From Omnitrophica bacterium RBG_13_46_9 (GTDB lineage Bacteria; Omnitrophota; Gorgyraeia; JABMRN01; RBG-13-46-9): a stretch of 6,052 nucleotides of DNA. Under the pieces are notes generated by a model, which was given only the letters and a program-made list of their open reading frames with translations, made no database searches and was not told the DNA's origin. The number at the start of each line of letters is the position of its first letter. Position 1 is the first letter of the stretch. A program made the translations under genes and the position numbers. Shown here piece after piece: positions 1 to 5,641 of this stretch. Location of the stretch: contig MHFD01000063.1 of NCBI GenBank assembly GCA_001804045.1, forward strand, positions 37,766 through 43,817, written 5' to 3'.

Positions 1-494
1 CCGGCGAGCGCAAACTCCACCAGATACGTCATATCAGTCCTTGAAGCGTCTTCTGCGTTTACACCAACTGTTTTTACGCCTCTTTCCCATGCGGTATTAA
101 CGGCCTCGACCATTTCGTTTATGACATCCGCCTTCGTGTATTTGCCCTTGAACTTACCATAGATCATCTGGTCCGAGGTCGATATAGACAAATTGAGATG
201 GCTTACGGACGTCATCTCAGTGGCTCTTATGACATCCTCTTTGATGGCCCGCACCCATCCTTCAAGAATAATCGGCTTCAGCACACCGCGCCTGGCAAGC
301 TCCAGGTTTGCGTTAAGATAGTTCGTTTCGTGATGAGTGACAGGAAATCCGAATTCGCTCTGATATACCCCCATCTCGTTGAGATAGATATTTATCATGG
401 TCTTCTGCAATTTGGCAAGTCCTAACCGCGACGTCTGGACACCGTCCCTGTTGGTGACGTCTATTATCCTTATTATGTTCTCTTTTGTCTCCAT
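1..494 (-). CDS. DRE-TIM metallolyase family acyltransferase, homocitrate synthase / Re-citrate synthase-like (partial, C-terminus outside window)
   Basis: The window shows the first 164 residues of an enzyme of the isopropylmalate/homocitrate/citramalate synthase family. Such enzymes condense acetyl-CoA with a 2-oxo acid on a metal-dependent TIM barrel in the cytosol. The N-terminal strand carries the family's Arg-Asp-Gly-x-Gln signature at residues 16-20 (TNRDGVQ), where R16 and D17 would be the catalytic and metal-binding pair. LSISTSD at 102-108 and AEDASRTD at 147-154 resemble the matching blocks of NifV/homocitrate synthases more than those of LeuA. The metal-binding HxH motif would lie beyond the cut. 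The start at 494 is fixed by an in-frame TAA 9 bases upstream (504-506) and an AAGGTG ribosome site 5 bases away. The gene follows serA after 63 bases on the same strand. Substrate is not decided: Re-citrate, homocitrate and citramalate synthase are all possible, and Re-citrate synthase is my first guess. Confidence 0.85.
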   Translation of the reverse strand, partial: METKENIIRIIDVTNRDGVQTSRLGLAKLQKTMINIYLNEMGVYQSEFGFPVTHHETNYLNANLELARRGVLKPIILEGWVRAIKEDVIRATEMTSVSHLNLSISTSDQMIYGKFKGKYTKADVINEMVEAVNTAWERGVKTVGVNAEDASRTDMTYLVEFALA

Positions 495-499
495 ATGAG

Positions 500-505
500 C
501 ACCTT
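500..505 (-). promoter_or_regulatory. Ribosome binding site of the homocitrate/Re-citrate synthase-like gene
   Basis: On the minus strand AAGGTG lies 5 bases before the ATG at 494. The in-frame stop codon at 504-506 overlaps it, so no longer version of the protein is possible. Confidence 0.65.
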
Positions 506-557
506 ATCTTTCAATTTTTCCAAGCAGCCTGCATCAATCAGTTTCGCGCATGTCAGT

Positions 558-2144
558 CTATAACTTCACATATTTCACTTCTTTTATATATCGCATCTTT
601 TTTATCTTACCCAATACTTTTTCCGGAACGGCGCTATCGATGTTCAGAAGCGTGATTGCGTCCCCTCCGCGCTTTGTCCGGCCGAAGTTCATCCCGGCTA
701 TGTTGATGTTGTTCTTTCCGAGAAGCGTCCCGATCTGGCCGACGATACCGGGCTTGTCTGTGTTATATATGACCAGCATATGCCCTTCCGGAAACGCGTC
801 GACGTAGAACTGATTGATCTTGACAATGCGCGGGTCGATTTTCGTAAAGAGGGTCCCCATGATCGAGTTTTTCGTTTTTGATGTCTGCACTTCCACGATG
901 ATGAGATTGGCGAAATCTTCCACTTCTTTTGTCTTCTCTTCGGTGATCTTAATGCCCCTCTCCTTCGAAACAACCAGAGCGTTTACATAGTTAACGCTTT
1001 CCTCCAGCGTCCGCCCAAGCAATCCTTTGACGATCGACCGCGTCATGTGGTTCAAGTCGTACTGCACGATGTCTCCGACATATTTGATCTTTATCTTGCT
1101 GACGCTTCCTTCCTGCAATTGCGCATGCATGCTGCCTATCTTCTCGGCAAGGTTCAGATACGGTTCGATAATCTTGAAAAGCTCCGGTTCTATGCATGGT
1201 ATATTTACCGCGTTCCTGATACCTCTACGCATTATTGCATCGCGTATGCTCTGCGCTATATCAACGGAAACGTTGACCTGGGCCTCTTCCGTTGAGGCTC
1301 CGAGGTGGGGCGTCGTCACCACTTTATCCATGCACACAAGCTTGGACTGCCCGGGCGGCTCATTCTCGTACACGTCAAGCGCCGCGCCCGCGACGATACC
1401 GCTCTCTATCCCTTCGCCCAGGGCGCCTTCGTCTATAATGCCTCCCCGGGCGCAATTTATTATACGGACGCCTTTTTTCATCTTCTTAAAAGCATTCGCG
1501 TCAATTACATGACGCGTGTCTTCGGTAAGAGGGGTGTGTACCGTTATATAATCCGAGGCCTTAAACAGCGTATCAAGGTCTACCGACTCTATGCCAAGGG
1601 ACTTGGCTTTTTCGGGTATGAGGTATGGGTCGCAGGCAATGACTTTCATCTGGAAGCTGAGCGCCCTGCGGGCGACTTCCGTACCTATTCTACCGAGCCC
1701 GATGATACCCAGCGTTTTTCCGTAGAGTTCAACACCCATGAATTTCTTTCTGCTCCACTCACCTTTTTTGAGTGAGGCATCTGCCTGCGGTATGTTCCGC
1801 GATAATGAAAGGATCAGGGAAAGCGTGTGTTCCGCGGTCGAAACCATATTTCCGCCCGGTGCGTTCATGACAATTATGCCCATTTTCGAGGCCTCATCTA
1901 CGTCCACGTTGTCCAGCCCTACGCCGGCTCTCCCTATATATTTCAGCTTCTTCGCAGATTTAAGGATATCTTTCGTCACTTTTGTTTCGCTTCTGACGAT
2001 AAGGGCGTCGTATTCCCCGACGATCTTCTTGAGTTCTTCGGGCGGCAGTTTTGGTTTTGAATCAACGGTGAAATCCTTCTCTTCTCTCAGTATTTTTATA
2101 CCTTCCTCTGCCAACGGATCGCTTATGAGTATTTTGGATGCCAT
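558..2144 (-). CDS. serA: D-3-phosphoglycerate dehydrogenase, long form with ASB and ACT domains
   Basis: It oxidises 3-phosphoglycerate to 3-phosphohydroxypyruvate with NAD, the first step of L-serine synthesis in the cytosol. The 528 residues match the usual length of the long (Mycobacterium/Bacillus-type) form. Visible parts are an N-terminal substrate-binding segment with GRAGVGLDNVD (71-81), the Rossmann glycine loop GLGRIG (149-154) followed by the NAD-selecting acidic residue D172 in CDPY, and the catalytic set R233 (CARGG), E262 (ENEP) and H280 (TPHLG). An intervening ASB domain spans about 320-450 and a C-terminal ACT domain about 456-528, with the PG turn at 465-466 and N481. In this family the ACT domain binds serine for feedback inhibition, so inhibition by serine is likely but inferred. 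A ribosome site AGAGGAG (2151-2157) sits 6 bases before the ATG. The upstream neighbour is a class V aminotransferase gene on the same strand, 191 bases away. The reading frame is intact. Confidence 0.97.
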   Translation of the reverse strand: MASKILISDPLAEEGIKILREEKDFTVDSKPKLPPEELKKIVGEYDALIVRSETKVTKDILKSAKKLKYIGRAGVGLDNVDVDEASKMGIIVMNAPGGNMVSTAEHTLSLILSLSRNIPQADASLKKGEWSRKKFMGVELYGKTLGIIGLGRIGTEVARRALSFQMKVIACDPYLIPEKAKSLGIESVDLDTLFKASDYITVHTPLTEDTRHVIDANAFKKMKKGVRIINCARGGIIDEGALGEGIESGIVAGAALDVYENEPPGQSKLVCMDKVVTTPHLGASTEEAQVNVSVDIAQSIRDAIMRRGIRNAVNIPCIEPELFKIIEPYLNLAEKIGSMHAQLQEGSVSKIKIKYVGDIVQYDLNHMTRSIVKGLLGRTLEESVNYVNALVVSKERGIKITEEKTKEVEDFANLIIVEVQTSKTKNSIMGTLFTKIDPRIVKINQFYVDAFPEGHMLVIYNTDKPGIVGQIGTLLGKNNINIAGMNFGRTKRGGDAITLLNIDSAVPEKVLGKIKKMRYIKEVKYVKL

Positions 2145-2187
2145 CTTTTTCTCCTCTAATATTAATATTATTTTAAAACCCTAAACG

Positions 2188-2316
2188 CTTCCGCCAGATG
2201 TTATCGCTTGGCGGAAAAATCCGCATGTTCAAAACAGGTTTTTTGAGTTTTGTGTTTTGGATTTTGGGTTTGTTTAGAATTTTCCACCAGCGGGTGGATC
2301 CGCCCTCTGGCGGAAG
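2188..2316. repeat. 129-bp palindrome-rich intergenic element with 9-bp terminal inverted repeats
   Basis: The ends are CTTCCGCCA (2188-2196) and TGGCGGAAG (2308-2316), exact reverse complements. Inside are three hairpins: 2189-2196 with 2209-2216 (8 bp, 12-base loop), 2284-2288 with 2293-2297 (CCACC/GGTGG, 4-base loop) and 2299-2304 with 2309-2314 (TCCGCC/GGCGGA, CTCT loop). A T/G-rich tract separates the first from the other two. It fills most of the gap between the aminotransferase stop and the serA ribosome site. No target-site duplication is visible and there is no coding capacity. It resembles REP-like or MITE-like dispersed palindromes; the structure is seen, the mobility is inferred. 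None of the hairpins has a direct U-tract on the transcribed strand, so I do not call it a terminator. Confidence 0.6.
2237..2276. repeat. Low-complexity T/G-rich tract
   Basis: On the plus strand this stretch is built almost only of T and G, as repeated TTTTG-type words of 6 to 9 bases (TTTTGAG, TTTTGTG, TTTTGG, ATTTTGGG). The transcribed minus strand is therefore an unstructured A/C-rich leader segment about 90 bases before serA. It lies inside the palindromic element. Confidence 0.55.
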
Positions 2317-2335
2317 TATTTAGAGTTTCTCTTTT

Positions 2336-3421
2336 TTATACCTTTGCCTTCTGCTCCTTAAGGGCCTCCTTCAATTTACCAAGCGCCGCCTTGAGATCCT
2401 CTCTTGTTATCCCTCCCATATGCGCGATTCTTATGATCTTGCCTTTTAGCTGGGACTGTCCGCCGGCGAATGTCACGCCCTTTGCTTTCAGCGAACGTAT
2501 AAGCTCCGAACCGTCTACGCCGTGAGGGACCTTCGCTGCGGTAACGGCGTCTGAGGGAAACTTAGAGTAGATCCCAAGCCCCAGACCTTTTAGGAAGGAA
2601 CGCACGAACTCCGCGTCGGCTTTGTGGCGTTTGATAAAATTATCCACCCCCTCCTGCGTAATCATCGAAAGCGCTCTTTGAAGGCCGATTACAAGCGTTA
2701 TCGATGGCGTCCATGGGCTATCCCCCTTGTCTACAAGCTGATCGTATTTTTCAAAATCGAGGTAGAATTTCGGTAGCTTCGAACGCCTGACCATGGTCCA
2801 CGCTTTTTTGCTCACTGCGCAAAATGCGAGCCCCGGCGGCAGCATAAGCGATTTTTGCGAACCGCCGCACGCGACGTCAACGCCCCAGGAGTCCATCTCA
2901 AATTCGTCTGCGCCCAGCCCGCTTATAGCGTCCACTACCAGAATCGTCTCCCTCTCTCTCATTAAGCCGGCTATCGACTTTACATCATATACTGTCGCGG
3001 TAGACGTCTCGCATAGCTGCATAAATACGGCCTTTGTCTCGGGATATCTCTTAAGGGCCCCCTCGATGACGGAAGGCTCCGGCCGCGTACCCCAATCTAT
3101 GTCAACCGGCACTACCTTGACCCCGTATGCCTGGCAGATCTCAGCAAATCTTTCGCCGAATTTACCGCCACGAACAACAACAGCAGTATCGCCCTGGCAC
3201 AGCGTATTTACAACACTGGCTTCCATCGCGCCTGTTCCGCTAGCGGTAAATGTCAATACGTTACATGAAGTTTTAAACACCTTTTTCAGGTCTTCGTTTA
3301 CCTTTTTCACAATATCAAGATACTGCGGCGTGCGGTGATGAATAATAGGCCGAGCCATTGTCTTAATGATCTCCTCCGGAATGGGTGTAGGTCCCGGTGT
3401 CATCAGGTAATGTTTTTCCAT
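2336..3421 (-). CDS. Class V PLP-dependent aminotransferase, alanine-glyoxylate / serine-pyruvate type; candidate phosphoserine transaminase substitute
   Basis: A fold-type I, class V aminotransferase of 361 residues, a usual length for the AGXT/serine-pyruvate group. It opens with MTPGPTPIPEEI (7-18), the hallmark start of this group. The cofactor phosphate loop is SGTGAMEA (61-68), D164 in VVDAISG should pair with the pyridine nitrogen, K190 in GGSQKSLMLPPG is the Schiff-base lysine, and R331 in IIRIAHMG is the likely substrate-carboxylate arginine. Its ribosome site AGGAGGT (3432-3438) is 10 bases before the ATG. It lies directly upstream of serA on the same strand. That context suggests a serine-pathway role: either 3-phosphohydroxypyruvate to phosphoserine in place of SerC, or serine/glyoxylate-pyruvate transamination. 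An analogous serA pairing is known from Thermotoga. The family call is firm; the substrate is inference. The spacer before serA contains a palindromic element, so cotranscription is plausible but unproven. Confidence 0.92.
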   Translation of the reverse strand: MEKHYLMTPGPTPIPEEIIKTMARPIIHHRTPQYLDIVKKVNEDLKKVFKTSCNVLTFTASGTGAMEASVVNTLCQGDTAVVVRGGKFGERFAEICQAYGVKVVPVDIDWGTRPEPSVIEGALKRYPETKAVFMQLCETSTATVYDVKSIAGLMRERETILVVDAISGLGADEFEMDSWGVDVACGGSQKSLMLPPGLAFCAVSKKAWTMVRRSKLPKFYLDFEKYDQLVDKGDSPWTPSITLVIGLQRALSMITQEGVDNFIKRHKADAEFVRSFLKGLGLGIYSKFPSDAVTAAKVPHGVDGSELIRSLKAKGVTFAGGQSQLKGKIIRIAHMGGITREDLKAALGKLKEALKEQKAKV

Positions 3422-3442
3422 ATTTACTTTAACCTCCTAGTT

Positions 3443-3452
3443 GGTTTAAACC
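3443..3452. repeat. Perfect 10-bp palindrome before the aminotransferase ribosome site
   Basis: GGTTTAAACC is self-complementary and ends 5 bases upstream of the AGGAGGT ribosome site (3432-3438). It could be an operator for a dimeric regulator or chance; nothing else in the spacer decides between them. Confidence 0.3.
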
Positions 3453-3482
3453 CCACGGTCTTACAGACATGGCCTATGTTCT

Positions 3483-3520
3483 TTTAAGGATTCTTCTTTG
3501 CCTTTTATCGGAATCCTAAA
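3483..3520 (-). other. Imperfect hairpin in the clpP-aminotransferase spacer
   Basis: AGGATTC (3487-3493) pairs exactly with GAATCCT (3511-3517) across 17 bases. Three more T-A pairs (3483-3485 with 3518-3520) extend the stem after a one-base bulge. It lies 40 bases past the clpP stop codon. On the transcribed strand it is followed by A-rich rather than U-rich sequence, so it is at most a weak or processing-type 3' structure and not a standard terminator. Confidence 0.35.
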
Positions 3521-3559
3521 GCCGGTGCCGCCATCGGGCGAGACCAGCAAACAGCTAAG

Positions 3560-4159
3560 TTACTTCTTCTTCGATTTAATTGATTCGATCACCTCGTCCA
3601 CTATGCCGTATTCCTTTGCCTCTTCCGCTGACATAAAATAGTCTCTGTCAGTGTCGGTCTTTATCTTCTCTATGGACTGATTTGTGTGTTTGGCGAGGAT
3701 GTGTTCTATCTTATCTTTGAGCCTCAAGATTTCTTTCGCCTGGATGTTTATATCAGCTGCGGCGCCCTGCACACCGCCCCAGGGTTGATGTATCATGATG
3801 CGGGCATGGGGAAGCGCGTATCGTTTGCCTTTAGCGCCTGCCGCCAGAAGAAGCGCGCCCATGCTGGTGGCCTGGCCGACACAATAAGTATTCACCTCCG
3901 GCTTTACGAACTGTATCGTGTCGTAAATAGCCAGACCGCTTGTGACATGGCCGCCCGGCGTATTTATGTACAAATCTATATCCTTATCCGGATCGTCCAT
4001 CTGCAGGAAAAGTAATTGTGCTATTATTATGTTCGAGATATTATCATCGATGGCAGTGCCGATAAACACTATTCTGTCCTTAAGAAGCCTGGAATAAATA
4101 TCGTATGCGCGTTCAGCCCTGCCCGTCTGTTCTATGACCATCGGAACCAGGATACTCAT
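3560..4159 (-). CDS. clpP: ATP-dependent Clp protease proteolytic subunit
   Basis: The serine peptidase of the Clp machine. Fourteen subunits form a barrel that degrades proteins fed in by an AAA+ unfoldase such as ClpX or ClpA/ClpC. At 199 residues it has the normal length of the family. The catalytic triad is visible: S99 in GQATSMGALLLAAG, H124 in RIMIHQPWGG and D173 in TDRDYFMSAEEA. The oxyanion-region glycines of NTPGGHVTSG (67-76) are present, and the N-terminal segment MSILVPMVIEQTGRGE-like start of the family is recognisable with RAERAYDIYSRLL following. The ribosome site AGGAGGTT (4163-4170) precedes the ATG, with the AGGAGG core 5 bases away. It follows tig by 67 bases on the same strand, the usual tig-clpP order, but the next gene is an aminotransferase and not clpX. 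ClpP generally acts with an unfoldase, so clpX or clpC should be elsewhere in the genome. Confidence 0.98.
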   Translation of the reverse strand: MSILVPMVIEQTGRAERAYDIYSRLLKDRIVFIGTAIDDNISNIIIAQLLFLQMDDPDKDIDLYINTPGGHVTSGLAIYDTIQFVKPEVNTYCVGQATSMGALLLAAGAKGKRYALPHARIMIHQPWGGVQGAAADINIQAKEILRLKDKIEHILAKHTNQSIEKIKTDTDRDYFMSAEEAKEYGIVDEVIESIKSKKK

Positions 4160-4175
4160 ATTAACCTCCTGTTTT

Positions 4176-4235
4176 AGCGTCTAGTATATAACGCCCGGAG
4201 CTATCGGCTGAACCAACTATCAGTCGCTAGACGCT
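4176..4235. repeat. 9-bp inverted repeat in the tig-clpP spacer, including the tig stop codon
   Basis: AGCGTCTAG (4176-4184) and CTAGACGCT (4227-4235) are exact reverse complements 42 bases apart; the right arm contains the tig TAG stop (4227-4229). The sequence between them holds AGCTATCGGCTGA and ACTATCAG, words that resemble the heptamer array upstream of tig, and CGGCTGA (4205-4211) can fold on TCAGTCG (4220-4226) with one mismatch or wobble. There is no U-tract, so a terminator role is not supported. Confidence 0.45.
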
Positions 4236-5507
4236 CTCTGTTATATCTGCCCCTTTCAGCAAAAACTCCAAGACCTTACCCTCTTTAATGTTCTCCCTAA
4301 GCCCATCCAAAAGGTTTTCTTTTTCATAATACTTTTTTACCTCTTCGGCAGAGTACCCCGTAGACAAGGCCGTGGCTTTTATTCTATCATTAATGTCTTT
4401 ATCGCTTACCTCGATCTTTTCTTTTACGGCGATATCATCCAAAATGAAATAGCTTCTCACCTTATCACAGGCCTCCTTTTCCAGACTCGAATCCAGCTCC
4501 TTTATTTTCTTGCTTATTTCCTCTTTAGCCAATGACTGCCTGGAAAACTCTTCTTCCAGCCGTTTCATAAGAACATCTTTCTGCTGTTTGACCATGCCGG
4601 TCGGCACGGATATTTTATTATCACTGAGAAGTTTATCCAGAATCTGATTCTCCATATCCGTTTTTAATGCGTCTTCTTTCCGCATAAACAGCTGTGATTC
4701 TATCTCTTTTTTCAGCTGGTCAAGATTTTCGGTATTCATATTGAGGTTCTTGGCAAACGCATCGTCCAGCAGCGGGAGGTGCTTTTCCTTTATTTCCTTT
4801 ACCGCTATCTTGAATTTTGCCAGTTTTCCTGCATATTTTTTTTCCGGATAGTTATCGGGTAGCTTAGCTTCGATATCCTTAGCCTGTCCCTTCGTAAGAC
4901 CGACCAGTTCTTCGCCCATGCCCAAAAGAGACGCTTCTTTATCCACCAAAACCCACATATTCTCGTTCTTCTTGCTTATGGGCTTATCTTCTATAAACGC
5001 CTCAACATCGCAGACGGCATAATCACCTTTTTCTATAGGCCTTGCAACATCGTTGTATTTTGCGTAGATACCGCGCAATCTGGAAAGCCCCTCATCGATC
5101 TCTTGTTGCGAAACGGAAATTCTCTCCTTGCTGACCTTTATGCCTTTGTAATTCTTTAGTTTAGTATTTGGCCTGATATCCACCTGGGCTTCGAAAGTAA
5201 GAGGCTTGCCGGCCTCGAAATTGACATTAGAGATGCGCGGTAGGCCCACAGGCACAACCTTGTGATCCTGCAGGGCTTTTTTATAACCTTCGGGAATAAG
5301 CCTTTTTAAAATCTCATTCTCGGCGTCTTTAGAATAACGTTTCTCCAAAAGGTCCTGGGGTACGGAGCCTGCCCTAAATCCTGGGACCTTTGCCACTTTC
5401 TTTATATCCTGATAAACATCATTCCTGGTCCGCTCCACCAGATCGCTTGGTACCTCGATCTGAAAAAGCTTCGTGCACTCTTCTATGTTTTTTATACGTG
5501 TCTTCAT
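4227..5507 (-). CDS. tig: Trigger factor, ribosome-associated chaperone and peptidyl-prolyl isomerase
   Basis: It binds beside the ribosomal exit tunnel and shelters nascent chains. The 426 residues match the family (about 430). The N-terminal ribosome-binding domain (about 1-115) carries the signature loop VPGFRAGSVP (41-50). The central FKBP-like domain (about 155-240) is recognisable from GDYAVCDVEAFIEDK, GMGEELVGLTKGQ and the closing AGKLAKFKIAVKEIKE, but it is divergent. The helical C-terminal cradle (about 245-426) begins LPLLDDAFAKNL. In the docking loop, F44 and R45 are kept, but the lysine that completes the E. coli Phe-Arg-Lys motif is alanine. The start is fixed by an in-frame TGA just upstream (5511-5513) and by the fit of the N-terminus to the family. 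No Shine-Dalgarno is visible: a heptamer repeat array runs up to 5 bases before the ATG. It sits between lptB and clpP on the same strand. Confidence 0.96.
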   Translation of the reverse strand: MKTRIKNIEECTKLFQIEVPSDLVERTRNDVYQDIKKVAKVPGFRAGSVPQDLLEKRYSKDAENEILKRLIPEGYKKALQDHKVVPVGLPRISNVNFEAGKPLTFEAQVDIRPNTKLKNYKGIKVSKERISVSQQEIDEGLSRLRGIYAKYNDVARPIEKGDYAVCDVEAFIEDKPISKKNENMWVLVDKEASLLGMGEELVGLTKGQAKDIEAKLPDNYPEKKYAGKLAKFKIAVKEIKEKHLPLLDDAFAKNLNMNTENLDQLKKEIESQLFMRKEDALKTDMENQILDKLLSDNKISVPTGMVKQQKDVLMKRLEEEFSRQSLAKEEISKKIKELDSSLEKEACDKVRSYFILDDIAVKEKIEVSDKDINDRIKATALSTGYSAEEVKKYYEKENLLDGLRENIKEGKVLEFLLKGADITESV

Positions 5508-5512
5508 TATTC

Positions 5513-5568
5513 AGCCATCAGCCATTAGCTATCGGCTATTAGTCATTAGCTATAAGCCATCAGCTATC
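5513..5568. repeat. Tandem heptamer array, eight units of AGCYATY type
   Basis: Eight adjoining 7-base units read on the plus strand AGCCATC, AGCCATT, AGCTATC, GGCTATT, AGTCATT, AGCTATA, AGCCATC and AGCTATC. A decayed ninth unit, AGTTGCT, follows. Differences are almost all transitions at fixed positions. The array forms the untranslated leader of tig, ending 5 bases before its ATG. It looks like a slippage-type simple repeat rather than CRISPR: the unit is far too short and there are no spacers. On the transcribed strand it creates several ATG triplets followed quickly by stops. Confidence 0.75.
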
Positions 5569-5596
5569 AGTTGCTGAGGGCTGGAAACTGATAGCT
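5562..5596 (-). other. 11-bp perfect hairpin in the lptB-tig spacer
   Basis: AGCTATCAGTT (5562-5572) and AACTGATAGCT (5586-5596) are exact reverse complements with a 13-base loop. The left arm is the last full heptamer of the array plus four bases. On the transcribed strand a GGAG-containing stretch (AAAGGAG, about 5595-5601) leads into the stem, and no U-tract follows, so it looks more like a leader-RNA structure or an mRNA boundary than a rho-independent terminator for lptB. Confidence 0.5.
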
Positions 5597-5641
5597 CCTT
5601 TGTTATTTATAGTATTTCAATCGTTCAGAGAAGGGATTATA

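Noticed and set aside
198..425. Plus-strand ORF of 75 codons at the left end
   Set aside because: The minus strand here encodes a continuous DRE-TIM enzyme with recognisable motifs.
1027..1512. Plus-strand ORF of 161 codons inside serA
   Set aside because: It lies wholly antisense to serA, which has every catalytic motif intact; its translation shows no family motif.
2284..2315. Rho-independent terminator after the aminotransferase gene
   Set aside because: The hairpins are GC-rich, but no U-tract follows on the transcribed strand; the nearby T-run is on the wrong side and wrong strand.
2793..3338. Plus-strand ORF of 181 codons inside the aminotransferase gene
   Set aside because: Antisense shadow of a clear PLP enzyme; no ribosome site and no recognisable motif.
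3453..3482. Sigma-70-like promoter for the aminotransferase gene
   Set aside because: No convincing -35/-10 pair with suitable spacing could be found by eye.
5513..5596. CRISPR array
   Set aside because: Units are 7 bases and adjoining, with no spacers.
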